Positions 48,115-59,326 of a DNA stretch of 64,000 bases are shown piece after piece. Both the position numbers and the translations under genes were made by a program. The notes below the pieces were generated by a model. That model searched no databases, was not told the origin of the DNA, and was given only the letters and a program-made list of their open reading frames with translations. The stretch is from NCBI GenBank assembly GCA_949751835.1, contig CATKHK010000032.1, positions 372,001-436,000 on the forward strand. Direction: 5' to 3'. This DNA is from Blepharisma japonicum (taxonomy: Eukaryota > Ciliophora > Heterotrichea > Heterotrichida > Blepharismidae). Position 1 is the first letter of the stretch; each line of letters opens with the position of its first letter.

Positions 48115-51100
48115 ATGAATTTTATATGCTATCTATGCCTAATTAAGCTAGTATACTCATTTGGCACTTTATCAATATTAGTGCTATATTCTGAGCAAAC
48201 GAATTTAAGCTTAGTAGAAGTTATAAAAAAAAGCTTATCAAGCACAATTAACCGAAACGAAACGTTTTTTGATGTCGGATTCTTTGATGTTAGAAAAATG
48301 AACTTGGCTGATATTTTAGAAATTGAACAGTCTGATATTACTATAGATGCAACCTTTGATTTATATTGAAATAACATTATTTTTCAATACACTGAGAATA
48401 ACAAAATAGTGAATATTCTATTGAGTAGTTCTGGTTATGATGGAGAATGGCAATTTTTTATCCACAACTCTTTCGATCAACATCAGCAAGTTGCAGAATC
48501 GCTTATTAATTTCTTTGGCTGAAAGAATTTAGGAGTCATATCAAATGATTTTCCCATAAATGTAAAAATTTCATCATATATTGAGGAGCATTTCAAAAAT
48601 CAAATTTCCTTAAAAGTGATACTTCCAGACTCTTTAAACGAAGAAAGGATAAAAACATTAATTGCCAAAATCATAAAACCTAACGGCATTCATATGTTTT
48701 TTATTCTTGAAGAGGGAGAGTATTTCAAAAATTTTATTGAAAGTTTGAAGAATAATAAAATCTATAAAAAAGGTCTCGGAATTTTAGCTGGAAGCTCAAG
48801 TATTTGGGCTTCAGGTGAGAGTGGGATTATTTTATACGTTGAGAAAGGATTGGAAGTTGCTCAATCATATTTCGAGTATGAAATCCTAGCTATAAAGCAA
48901 TTCACTGATATTATTCTCGAGTTTAAATCGAATTTTATTAACCGCAACCTTAATTCAGTGCTTCTCAAGCAATTATTTGAGTCTAAAACACTTAATCATA
49001 GAAAATTACCAATATTTTCAATAGTTAACATTGCAGATAATCAAAGGATGGTAAAAGGAGAAGTGAATAACTTAGATATTACAATTTTTAACAGTACATT
49101 TATTTATCCTGGAAATTCAGTTGCCTTACCTAAAGTATCTGAAACAGAAATCGTTTTATCAGTTGCTTCAGGGTCAACTGAGCCAAACAATTTGCCTAAT
49201 AACATTTATAACGCCCAAAATTTTTTAGGTTCACTTTATGCTCAATGAGTCGTGAACAACTCGACCTCTTTACTCAAGAATTTCTATATTTCTCAGTTTC
49301 AAACAGACTGCGGCTCAGAAACTTTTGATTTTAATTTTTATTATAGCTGCATGAGCGCTTACAAAGATCAACTTGGAGTTGCATTTCTTTCTCCTTCATT
49401 CGAATCTGGCGCTATTGGCTATGTCTTAGTTTTAAGGAGCTTAGGCTTGGAAATACCCCACTGTGGCGCCAACACTAGACGAGCGGCACTTTCTAACAAA
49501 ACTGAATATCCTGAGTTTATGAGAGTCACATCCAATGATGAATATTTTGCAGTGATTATGGCCAAAGCCATCACCTATTTTGGATGAAATAATGTGGCTA
49601 TTATTTACTCCAATAAGACATCATTAATTTCTGTATATAACAAATTTGTCAAGCAATGTGCATTGCTAGGAATATCAATTTTGAATGATGAGGAAAAACG
49701 GATGATATCACCAACATATTCGAGAACTGATTTTAAGCAGTTCAGGTATATATTTCAAAATATTTATCAATCCCAGGCTAGGATCTGTATCATTCTTATG
49801 GGCAACCCATTTTCCTTGTACTTCATTGAAGGCTTATATGATATTGGATTTCGAAAAGGAGACATTATCCCAATTTTCAATAGCAAAACTGGAGGGCCAC
49901 AAGCTGCTTTTGATGACCTTGCTCATTATATTCATAAAAGGAAAGAGCTTATGCTCGGATCTTTGAGCCTTTCCAGCAATGAGTACTTTGGAGACTATGG
50001 AAAACAAATTAGAGCAGAAATAGTTCAAGCATTTTACCCTGAAGATCCGAGCTATAAATGCTTTTCCTTTGACGCTTTTATGCTTGCAGCTTATGGGCTT
50101 GACTACACAATTAATCAAGGTGGAGACATAGAAAATCCATCAGTATTAAATAAAAATTTGAGGAAGCAAAGATTTGTTGGCTGTAGTGGTGTGATTTCTA
50201 TTGATTCAAATAATAACGATAGAAGCTCCGCTCCCATAGATCTCTTGAATTTTTATTACAATAAAACCGAAAAAACCTATATTGAAACGACAGTTATAGT
50301 TTTTAATCTAGTTTCATCAATGCCTGTGAATGTGATACATCAGATAATATGGCCAGATACATCTCATATAACTCCTAAAGACATAAGAAATGATAATTTT
50401 GATTGTCCGTTTGAAAAAAGGCTTGCAACTAGATCGGATATAGGGATTTGAATATTCATTGGGCTCTGCTTTTTTATCTTTGCGATATCAGTGATTTTTT
50501 CTCTATTGATATGAAATAAATGAAAATCAGCTGATTTTCCTAAACTAACAAAAGCAAAGAAGATGAAATTTGCAGATATAATGGTTTACTCGATTATTAC
50601 GATAGATTTTTTTCAATATCTTTATTTAGGTCCACTAATATCATCAATGAATCCTGGAATAGCTTTTTTAAGTGAAATAGCTTCTGCAGACTTCTCAAGT
50701 TTAATTTCTTTGAAAAGATCAAATTTTTGGATTGCAATGATTTTAACTCTTTTGGCAGTTTATTTAAGCATAATTATGAATGTATTAACCACCACAAAAA
50801 TTAAATACTATATTCAAAAGGGAAACCTTGTTTATTTAAAAATTTCTATAGAAGCATTTATGCCCTTGATTGGAAATGCTTTGTTTATTCCAATAAATCT
50901 GTTTTTAATAGATATCTTTTCATGCACTCATGCAACAGGAAATGATATTTCTGAAACATACCTAGACAAAGATTGCTACCAATATTGCTGAAGAGAAAAG
51001 CACTTAGTAGCAGCCTTGCTGTCTATAATAGCATTTTTTATCTATTTTCCTCTAACAGTTTATTCCCGACCACTATACCAGGAATCTCAAGAATCACTAC

Positions 51101-51666
51101 ATATTAAAGCAAGTCCAAAATACTTGATCATCAAAAGTGAAGCCCAAATCTTATTTGTTGTGCTCAAAAAAACTCTTGGGTACTTTCAGGATAAAATATA
51201 TGGATTCATATATTTAATCCTATTTATAATTTACACATTAGCTGTTTATCATATAAAACCATATAATTATGATAAAACCTGCTTTGCGCTGCTTATATCA
51301 ATGATAATGATTCTTTGGTCTATAATTTGAACATCTATATCAAATTTGCTTGATTTAACGAACATTCCTTGACTATGCTGCCAAATGATTGGTTGAACGG
51401 CAATTTTAATTTGGGGGACCATGAGGTCCAATAAAATTCCGTCTCTTATTATAATTGACAAAGGACTTGATATATCTATTTTATTTAAATTTATGCTTGG
51501 ATTGATTGAAGCCGATAAAATACACAAAAAACCCCTTAAACTTGCTTCTAAGAAAAGTACAATGCGCACCTACAGAATTGATAATTTAAATATGACAGTA
51601 GACAAATCCGAATTTCAAATTGAGTCTTATTCTTCAAATTCCATCAATATAAGGCTGGAAGTTTAA
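48115..51666 (+). CDS. Receptor with two tandem PBP1/ANF-type ligand-binding domains and a 7TM-like region
   Basis: A 1,183-residue protein, continuous when about ten TGA codons are read as Trp. A signal peptide (MNFICYLCLIKLVYSFG) supports the start at 48115 over 48055. Two copies of the type-1 periplasmic-binding fold follow: the first with NFFGWKNLGVISND (about residue 135), the second with CGANTRRAALSNK, YPEFMRVTSNDEYFAV and YFGWNNVAIIYSN (about 450-500), the typical ANF-receptor lobe sequence. After about residue 780 there are seven or eight hydrophobic helices (IFIGLCFFIFAISVIF, FWIAMILTLLAVYL, IYGFIYLILFIIYTL and others). The layout resembles class C GPCRs, but with a duplicated sensor. 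No kinase or cyclase domain follows. Ligand unknown. Confidence 0.82.
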
Positions 51667-51859
51667 GAAAGTGAAGAAATAAAATTTTGTCAAAAAAAAT
51701 TAAATAGCTTTAATAAATCTCTTTTATATCATTCTTTATATTATATTAAAAATTTATTATATCATGAGAATTATAAATAAAAAATACCGCTTTGAAGAAA
51801 ATCTATGGGTAATGCTCATATTTTTATCTTTAATTCTAAAATAAATATTAAATAGCAAA

Positions 51860-53149
51860 ATGGAAAATAAAATTATCAAAAAGCTAGAATGACTTACAAT
51901 TTCCCCAGAAAGCATTCAGTACCAAATTGATAAATACAGTCAAATGCTAATCTCAAATAATCCTACTGAATTAAATAAATCACTGCAGTTCTTTGATAGC
52001 TTACTATCAAAGAGGAAATTATATACTAATTCTATTCCTATAGAATGCATTATATCCCTTCCTAAAACATTACTCCAATATTTAGATACTAGAAATATCT
52101 TAATAAGTTGCCTTGCCAAAATTTCTAACTTGGGAAGAGAAGAATGCAGCAGAATTGTAATATCTTACTGAAGAGAGAATTTTGAATTATTTATGCTATG
52201 TGAAGACTATAATCTTGTCGATTCTTGTTTACTTGGAATAGGAGGAATAATAAAATACAATTTTTATCCAAATCACTCATATTCTCAACTACTTCTAAAT
52301 TTAATGAATATTTATAATGGAGTGAATATGCAAGGAATTAAAAGATATATATGGCTACTTTACCACATAATAAACGATTGTGAATCAATTAGATTTGAAG
52401 ATGTTAAAAATTTTATTGGATTCATATTAAATTTACTTGGCAACTATAATAATAATGATGATGCCCTCTATTATGCTTTGAATTGCATTTATGTAATTTT
52501 CAAAAAATTTCGATTTTTAGAAATAAATTCAATATTTTCAATATCAAGATTTATACTAAGTCAGGATTATGATATTTCATTCGCATCTGTAAAAATATTT
52601 CAAAAAATAATTTCTGAAAATTTCCTTGAAATTAATTTATTATTTACATCTGGTGCTTTCAGTAGCCTTGCCACTCTATTGGCATTGACAAATAATCTGA
52701 AATTGAAAAATAAAATTGAAAATATCTTATCACATTTGTTTCAGGATGCAAATATCGATGATTTCTTAAAATCAGTTAGCTATTTAGATTCACTCATACT
52801 CATTGCAAAAATTTGTGATACAAATTTAGGGTTATGTGCATTACAAATCCTTTGCTATGTCATTTCTAATTATGAATGATTAATTCCATTACTAATAAAG
52901 CACAATATTGTTGATACTCTTATGATTAGGTTTCGTTTCGAAGTTTATGAAATTCTAGAAGATATATTGAAAGCTTTGCTGAAAATAATGACATATTTAA
53001 AACTTAGTGATACAGATTTTTTCACAGAATTTCATCACTTACAAAAAATAGGATTCATTGACTATAATGAGAGCCTGATGAAATGCTCGAATTTGAATGT
53101 ATCTACTCTTGCTAAAGATTTAGATAAAATCTTATGATATTCACATTAA
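51860..53149 (+). CDS. Armadillo-like (importin-alpha-like) helical repeat protein
   Basis: A 429-residue protein with five TGA codons read as Trp (first LEWLTISPES). It is all helical, with repeating units of the ARM type: LLNLMNIYNGVNMQGIKRYIWLLYHII, YALNCIYVIFKKFRFLEIN, FASVKIFQKIISENFL and LGLCALQILCYVISN. The pattern 'G.....L.CL..I' and alternating long helices suggest importin-alpha or another ARM protein. The Trp/Asn ladder that binds nuclear localisation signals is not clearly preserved, and no IBB domain is seen, so cargo import cannot be claimed. Very A/T-rich codons and Ile/Asn/Lys-rich composition hint at fast divergence. Confidence 0.65.
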
Positions 53150-53794
53150 CTAAATTGATAGATAAATTTGTTTTTGAATAATAACTAAAATATAAATTGA
53201 ATTACATTTGCAAAACTCTTATATTTTAAAAAGTAAAATAAATTTATGTAATTACGCTATAAAATATAAAATTTGTTTATAAATTAAATGATTTTACATC
53301 TCTGCATCATTCATTTCTTGAACAAATTTGATTAGGAAATCATAAAAGAAACAAGCTAATTTATTTGATTGATTAAGAATCTGTATGCTATTACTTGTTA
53401 ATAAAATTTAAGAATTCGTCATCTTATTATTTGTGCTTTAAATTAGATAGGCTAATCTATTATAATTATGAAACAAAAAAAGCAAATTATTAATTCTGCA
53501 GCAAGTTAAAAGGATGAATAAATATCTAATACTGTAAGGTCCCTTAAATAATAGATGCCGCCTTTTCGTATGATAAATTTAAGGCAAGCCAAGTTAATGA
53601 AGAAGAATTTTAATGTACCAACTCATTTGGTCAATAACGAAAGATTGATATGCTCTATAGAAAAGAGAACTGGATTTTAATTTATATCATGATTAAATTC
53701 TTGAGACCTATTTACTTAAATTTAAAATAGCATTTTCTTGCAAATAATGATCATTGAAATAAGAATCTAGCAACGGTAACTAACTATTAAAAGA
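53150..53794. other. Intergenic with one possible small ORF
   Basis: AT-rich. The only frame that stands out is 53555-53680 (listed separately), which has less biased composition than its surroundings. Confidence 0.5.
53555..53680 (+). CDS. Possible 41-codon small protein
   Basis: ATG at 53555 to TAA at 53680. Peptide MPPFRMINLRQAKLMKKNFN then VPTHLVNNERLICSIEKRTGF: basic, with balanced composition unlike the Ile/Asn-rich chance frames nearby. It resembles no family I can name; it may be a small mitochondrial or ribosomal protein or chance. Confidence 0.3.
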   Translation: MPPFRMINLRQAKLMKKNFNVPTHLVNNERLICSIEKRTGF

Positions 53795-54841
53795 ATGCTT
53801 AAGAGGTCAAATTCACATACACCTTCTCGAGAAAATATGCTAAAAGCTCTCCCAAAGCCTCCTTCTCGTACCAGATATAAAAGTAAAGTACCTCATATTT
53901 CAAAAGAATCACAAGAGAATATTGGACAAGGAAAAAATATAAGGAAAGAACAAGGGGACATTGAATTTGGAATTACTTGTATGAATTGCCAAGAAATAGT
54001 GCCCGAGAATCTCATTGAATCTCATTCAAAATTTTGTTTAACTATAGCCGATGAAGTATTTAAAATTGATAGCTGCACAGAAATTGAACAATTTGAATTT
54101 CGAATCAAAAAAATGATTAATTTTTTAAAAGATAAGGAATTGCAATGCAATTATAGGCCGATTGAAAAAAATATCATTTTGGTTTTACAAAAAGCCTGCC
54201 AAAACCTAATGAATAGTAATAAAATGGCAAGTAAAGAAATAAGCATTGAAGTTAGAAAATATATTGAAGGAATGCTTGAAAAATTCAAAGCATCACTATC
54301 TTTAAGGATCTACGCTGAGAGATTGCTAGTACTATGTAAAGAGCAATTATTAATGCTAGATCGATTAGATCAAAAATTATCAGAACAAAAAATAAAAGAA
54401 GAATCTAAAAATCAAGTAGGAGACTGCACAGAGAAGACCGAAATTAAAGGAAAATCGATTATTAGAACAAGTAAAAATATATTCGTATCTGATTTTGAAA
54501 AAATAACAAATGTAAATAGTGATATATCAAGTAATCAAACCTTTAATTCTAGATTTTCAACAATAAGTGATTGTAAAGAATCTGATTTAAGCATGATAGA
54601 TAATCTGAATGATCTTGAATCTAATCCTTCCCCTTTTGGCAATTCTCAAGAAGAATTACAGAAATATTTTTATTCTAAATGTTTACTCACTAAATTAATG
54701 GAAAACAAAGTGCTATACTTTGTTTCATATTGAGTTATAGCTTTCAGAATTTTTTGGAAATATTCTTTGGGCTGAAAATATTATGCATTAAAGAAATTTT
54801 GTAAAAAGCAATATCAAATTCTAAGCCCTATGCTAAATTAA
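53795..54841 (+). CDS. Unassigned protein with a C2HC zinc knuckle
   Basis: A 348-residue protein; two TGA codons near the C-terminus are read as Trp (SYWVIAFRIFW, LGWKYY). A basic Ser-rich N-terminus is followed by CMNCQEIVPENLIESHSKFC (residues about 63-82), a C-x2-C-x12-H-x3-C zinc-binding motif common in ciliate proteins. It then runs into helical, partly coiled segments (FEFRIKKMINFLKDKE, LRIYAERLLVLCKEQLLMLDRLDQ) and a Ser/Asn/Asp-rich linker. There is no enzymatic motif. The last 60 residues are aromatic and basic. Function unknown. Confidence 0.65.
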
Positions 54842-55042
54842 AAATGAATTCTTTAATGATTTTGGATAATACCTAGCTGCACTGATTGAAAACATCTTTA
54901 GTTGCTGGAATTTTTTATTTTCAATAATAAGAATTCAAAATAAATTAAAAAAATACTATATTACTATTAAATACTATTTATTAAAAGGTAATAGTTTTGT
55001 TTGCGAGAGTTAGAGCTAAAACTAAAATATGCTTCAAAAAAC

Positions 55043-55249
55043 ATGGTAAAACTAGTTCCAATTGCAAAACTATACAGTAAAGTAATTGAAAAAAATACCC
55101 CTGCACAAGAGTGAGCTGAGTTCATTGAAGAAGAACTCAAGCACCCTGAAAAATGAATTGTCAAAGAAAGGAAGAGATATCAAAAATTCAAGCTTGGAAA
55201 CGATCAAAACTATCAACAATTTGAATCAATTATCGAGGAAAATTTATAG
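55043..55249 (+). CDS. Small unassigned protein (68 aa) using TGA as Trp
   Basis: Starts MVKLVPIAKLYSKVIEKN and continues TPAQEWAEFIEEELKHPEKW then IVKERKRYQKFKLG, ending in TAG at 55247-55249. Both internal TGA codons give Trp in an amphipathic, charged context (QEWAEF, PEKWIV), which argues for a real protein that standard-code ORF finding would split. An in-frame TAG lies about 50 bp upstream, so the start at 55043 is the only ATG available. No domain recognised. Confidence 0.5.
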
Positions 55250-55643
55250 CTTTGAACAATTATATTTAAATTTTGGTATTATATTTAACTTTTACAATAA
55301 TTAGCAATTTATATTCAATATATCCTCCTATTTTAGCTTTAATCTTATTCAGATATGAAAACTATAATTTAAAAGAATGTGATATCCTAATTTACATTTA
55401 TTTTGATCAACCATAACCCTTTCGCCGCCCCACCTACTCGTTTCAATAAATAATAAAATTAGTACTGCTTATCATAAATTTGCTTGCAATTATTAAATTT
55501 CAAGCAACTAATAAATCTTAATTATAATCATATGCTATACATCTCAGATGTCTTTTCTATTGGACCTAGTTCAGGCTTGTTAGCGATTAAAAATAAGAAT
55601 AAATTAAAGCAGTTTTGAGTTAGATTAATCCATAAATATAAGC
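55250..55643. other. Intergenic, AT-rich
   Basis: No gene, RNA or repeat recognised. Confidence 0.5.
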
Positions 55644-56221
55644 ATGGGTAATGAGTTGGGGTGTGAATGCCTTGTAAAAGATAAGCCAGACTTTCAGTAT
55701 AAAAATCATACAAACAGCCATATAATTATTGATGGGCCAGTTAAGATAGTTGATGATTCAAGACTCTTTGAAGAAGCTCACACCTTAATTGAGCTGAAAA
55801 CTAAAATGAAGCACTATGTGCCTTATGAAATCAAGTGCGTCAAAGACAAAACTATTGATGTGTTCCACAGCTTCGTTCGAGTTATCGGAATGAAGCAAAC
55901 GAAAGAAGATATTATCGCAATTGTCATGGAAATTATTTTCAGTTCTCTTGGAAATTTCTTAATCTGTATTTCTGATTATGATGAAAGTATCAATGAGTAC
56001 AAGCTCGGAGGCGTTCTTGAGTTGTCATATGTTTTTCTTCAGAACACTGTAATCTTTATGCATAGATTTTCCAAAGAAACTTTAAAGATTTTTTTGAATG
56101 GCTCGACGCATTTAAATCTCGACAAATTCAGGTAGACTTTGATGAAACCTTCAATATGGGGAGAATTGTCTATGGCATTTTTAAATCGATGGGAAATAAA
56201 GAAGTGAATGATGAATTTTAA
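55644..56221 (+). CDS. N-myristoylated unassigned protein with a probable 17-nt intron
   Basis: Starts MGNELGCECLVKDK, a myristoylation plus Cys-palmitoylation signature. The first 135 codons are in one frame (YVPYEIKCVKDKTIDVFHSF, KEDIIAIVMEIIFSSLG). The continuation FKDFFEWLDAFKSRQIQVDF ... IFKSMGNKEVNDEF is in another. Removing GTAATCTTTATGCATAG (56049-56065) joins them into 186 residues ending in TAA. The alternative is a one-base error in the T7 run at about 56090. Without either, the protein ends at TAG 56133-56135 (163 residues). No domain recognised; the stop is 42 bp from the convergent MFS gene. Confidence 0.6.
56049..56065 (+). other. Probable 17-nt intron
   Basis: GTAATCTTTATGCATAG has the GTAA start, TAG end and A at position 10 of the 15-nt introns but is two bases longer. 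It restores frame between two coding segments. A homopolymer indel is the competing explanation. Confidence 0.5.
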
Positions 56222-56263
56222 ATTAAATAAACTGACTGTATGTTAAGGGAGCATAAGTTATTA

Positions 56264-57736
56264 TTATGTTTCTGCAAGAACACTCTTGGCAAGTGATTCT
56301 CGGAGATCTCGGTTTTTTACTGTTCGAGTTTCTCTTAAGAATAGTGCACAAAACGCTGAAATTGCGAAGCATACCGCAAATGTTTGTAATGCTAGATCTT
56401 CTCCATTTGGCAAATCTAATATATATCCTGTACAAAATGGAGACAAGGCACCACCAAGTCTTCCCCATGCAATGCACCAGCCACTTGCAATACTTCTGGT
56501 TTCGGATTCATATGACTCCGATAAGATTGTGTACATAGCTCCATAACTAAGGAGGCAAAACAGGTTCATAAATATCACAAAAAAGGTCTAAATAGTTCTT
56601 ACTTCGACTAATCCAGTCGTCCAGTAAAACATAAATGAAAGGAAAGCCGCTATTATCATGGCGATGACAAAAGTGAATTTTCTACCTAAGCATGTTTGAA
56701 CCAAAAATCCTCCTATCAGGTTTCCTGGGATTGCACATGCTGCTTGAATCAGAATTATTGTTGATGCTATAACACTTGGGAAATTTGATAAGAGAACAGG
56801 AAGGAAAGTTATCAAACTAATATACCCCCATGTCAGAAAGAAATTTATCAGAGTCAGCAGAATAGTTGGTCTTCTATAATTTTTGCTAAAAGCATAAGCA
56901 AGAGACTTCTTGTTTACAGGCTTTTTTACTAAAGCTTCTTTAACACCTTCTTTGTCGCCACCCTTCTGCTCTTCTTCAATTTTTGGTTCGCTACGTTCAA
57001 TGATTGATTGTTTGTGCTCTTGATACAATGCTTCTTTTCCGTTTTTAATTGCGATTTTTCTCATAACTTCATCAGCTTCATCGTATTTTCCAACGCTTGC
57101 CAAATAATACGGGGACTCCAATAAAAATTGTCTTCAAAGGGAAAGAAAGATTTCAAGTGCAAGCATAAGAGCGACTAAGATTCTCCAATCGTCGTCTAAG
57201 TAATCGACTAAATCTACAACTATTAAATTTGCCAATGACATAAACGTTCCTCCCATAGGCATGAACATTGAAAGAATAGAAAGCACCCACCTGCTTTTTG
57301 GCGGACAAAATTCTGTAAAGTAAGTTCCAGATAGCGCCAGTTCTCCTCCAATCCCAAAGCCCACAAATAGAAGAATTATCAGCATAAATATATAGTTGAA
57401 TGAGAATGCCAGCACTAGACAAAAAGCCATTCCAAAAATCACACACCTTCTATAAGCATAATATCTTCCTCTACGGTTTGCTAGAGATCCCCAAAAGAGT
57501 GAGCCAAAAAGCATTCCAAGCTGAAGAGAGCTGCTCCACATTCCTCTCAATAAGTGGCTGATATCTCAGACTGTGCCAGCATCATTAAAAATAAATCCTT
57601 GTGCACGCATTCAGGTTTGGTAGCTAAACCACGCCTATGTCAAAATTACCAAGCCGCATTGGAAAAAGACGATTTTCTGGTATTTGCCAAAGCCCATGGT
57701 ATCTAGGGCTGCACTTATAGCAGCTTCATTTTTCAT
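56264..57736 (-). CDS. Major facilitator superfamily transporter (SV2/organic-ion or sugar porter type)
   Basis: A 480-residue protein after removing two 15-nt introns (57635-57649 and 56588-56602), with TGA as Trp. About 12 membrane helices. The signature loop between TM2 and TM3 is GSLANRRGRYYAYRRC (G-x3-D/N-R-x-G-R-[RKY]); TM4 has FVGFGIGGELALSGTYFTEF, typical of the SV2/SVOP and SLC22 branch; TM10-11 have GWCIAWGRLGGALSPFCTGY. A hydrophilic central loop (KIEEEQKGGDKEGVKEALVK) divides the two six-helix halves. It should move a small solute by proton or facilitated exchange across a membrane; the substrate is not predictable. Confidence 0.88.
56588..56602 (-). other. 15-nt intron (MFS gene, second)
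   Basis: Minus-strand GTAAGAACTATTTAG. Removal joins TTGLVE to TFFVIFMNLFCLL and continues the transmembrane helix. Confidence 0.92.
57635..57649 (-). other. 15-nt intron (MFS gene, first)
   Basis: Minus-strand GTAATTTTGACATAG. It contains the in-frame TAG; removal joins FFQCGL to AWFSYQTW within the first membrane helix. Confidence 0.92.
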
Positions 57737-58238
57737 TACTGGTAATTTACTAGTACTCAATAGCTTAATTAGATTGAAATCATGGCAGAAAGTGTTGCAC
57801 TATTTTACAACAATTTATATTTTGTTGGCCTTGTTAATTTAAGTCATTAATCTCTTAACTAATTTGATGAATCGATGTTAATAATGGTAAATTTTTTGAC
57901 ATTTGAGATAATTTGAAACTAGAAAATAATAGAAATCATAAAGATAAATATTTGTTGAAATCAGTTTTGAGCAAGGTAATGTTGGTCCTTTGCAATCGCT
58001 CTCACATTTGCTATTAAAAACTATATGTAGAGCAATATCACTTTCCTATTGCTCATATGGTTAATTAAACTAAGTTTAATTTTTAGAATCAACTTTAATA
58101 AGTAATTAAATTATCATTTTGCTTGATTTGCTATTATTTGAGTTTCATTTGATTAAAATGTAAGCTAAAATTTAAAATGACAAGAAAAACTAAATAGCAT
58201 TTTATTTATGCTATCACTTAAATGATTAGAATAAAAAT
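57737..58238. other. Intergenic between divergent genes, with a short stem-loop
   Basis: AT-rich. One perfect inverted repeat, GAGCAATA (58030-58037), 9-nt loop, TATTGCTC (58047-58054), lies about 185 bp upstream of the next start. Nothing else recognised. Confidence 0.5.
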
Positions 58239-59111
58239 ATGTTCCTGACATTGTTGGTATTTTTCCTATCGAACACTTTTGCATTTGATATTCAAGAAAT
58301 AAAATTAGGAACAATCAACGACTTCAATCTCAAAGTAGGATCTCATGCCTTCAAAGCAAGAGCAAACTTTCACAGGGTGAAAATTACATCAATGCCAAAT
58401 GGAGAGGGAATCGACCAAATAAGGTGGACAGATAAATTATCAACATCCCTTGACGATACTACATTTCAGAAATGCCCAAAGGACTCTGCAATTTGCGGAG
58501 ATGCAATAGACCCAAACACAAATGTTCAGATAACCATTGGAGCATGTGTGGATGAAATTTACATCTATGTTAAGATTTCTCGTGATTCTATGATTTCTTT
58601 CTCCGGCAGTTACTATCAGGGAGATTGCGATCCAATTGAAGAAAACCTCTATACAAGGTGTGGAGCCATGACCTATGATCAGTGTGATGTCTGTGGTGAT
58701 GAATGCAGACTAGCATTTTGTAAAAAGCGACAATATGAAAAAGAGCCAGAAGTAAAGACATCGCTGTGCTTGCCTTATAATGTGACAGCAGAAGAAATTA
58801 ATGACAGATGTGATGATTATATGGGGGTTGATTATGGAGAATGGAAAGAATCCTGCAATAAATCACTCGAAATCGGGAATATTGGTGCGCTCACAATCAT
58901 TACCCTTGTATTAATGACTATTGCATTTTTTGGCTTCATCGGCACTGTTACATGGTATAACTTTAAATTGAGAACAACTGGAAAAGCTCCGATTAAATGC
59001 TTCAAATTCTGCCCTGAGATTCTTTTCCCTCGTCCAACAAGACAGGCGCAGTCAGCTCAGCCTTTAAGAGGATATCAACCACCAGACATTGAAATACCTG
59101 ATAGAAGATAA
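58239..59111 (+). CDS. Cysteine-rich type I membrane protein, unassigned
   Basis: A 290-residue protein. An N-terminal signal peptide (MFLTLLVFFLSNTFA) is followed by an extracellular part of about 190 residues with 14 or more Cys, many in C..C arrangements (CGDAID, CDVCGDECRLAFC), so disulfide-bonded. One membrane helix (ALTIITLVLMTIAFFGFIGT) precedes a short basic, Pro-rich cytosolic tail (QPLRGYQPPDIEIP). It is topologically like a receptor or membrane adaptor, but no known ectodomain is recognised. Confidence 0.75.
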   Translation: MFLTLLVFFLSNTFAFDIQEIKLGTINDFNLKVGSHAFKARANFHRVKITSMPNGEGIDQIRWTDKLSTSLDDTTFQKCPKDSAICGDAIDPNTNVQITIGACVDEIYIYVKISRDSMISFSGSYYQGDCDPIEENLYTRCGAMTYDQCDVCGDECRLAFCKKRQYEKEPEVKTSLCLPYNVTAEEINDRCDDYMGVDYGEWKESCNKSLEIGNIGALTIITLVLMTIAFFGFIGTVTWYNFKLRTTGKAPIKCFKFCPEILFPRPTRQAQSAQPLRGYQPPDIEIPDRR

Positions 59112-59326
59112 TTGATTTAGCTTAATTATTCCTATAAATTGGTATTTTGTACTTGAAGGTAAAAGGAAAATAATATTAATTTGAAATCTTATCTTTCTAC
59201 TGATAATAAAATTTCGATTGCGTCTTTAATATAAAGTCAGCAGTCTTATTCATATTTTCAGTTTCTGGTATTAAAATATTAAGCTTCTATTTTCGAAAAA
59301 TCATTGATGTGTTATAAATTAGCTAA

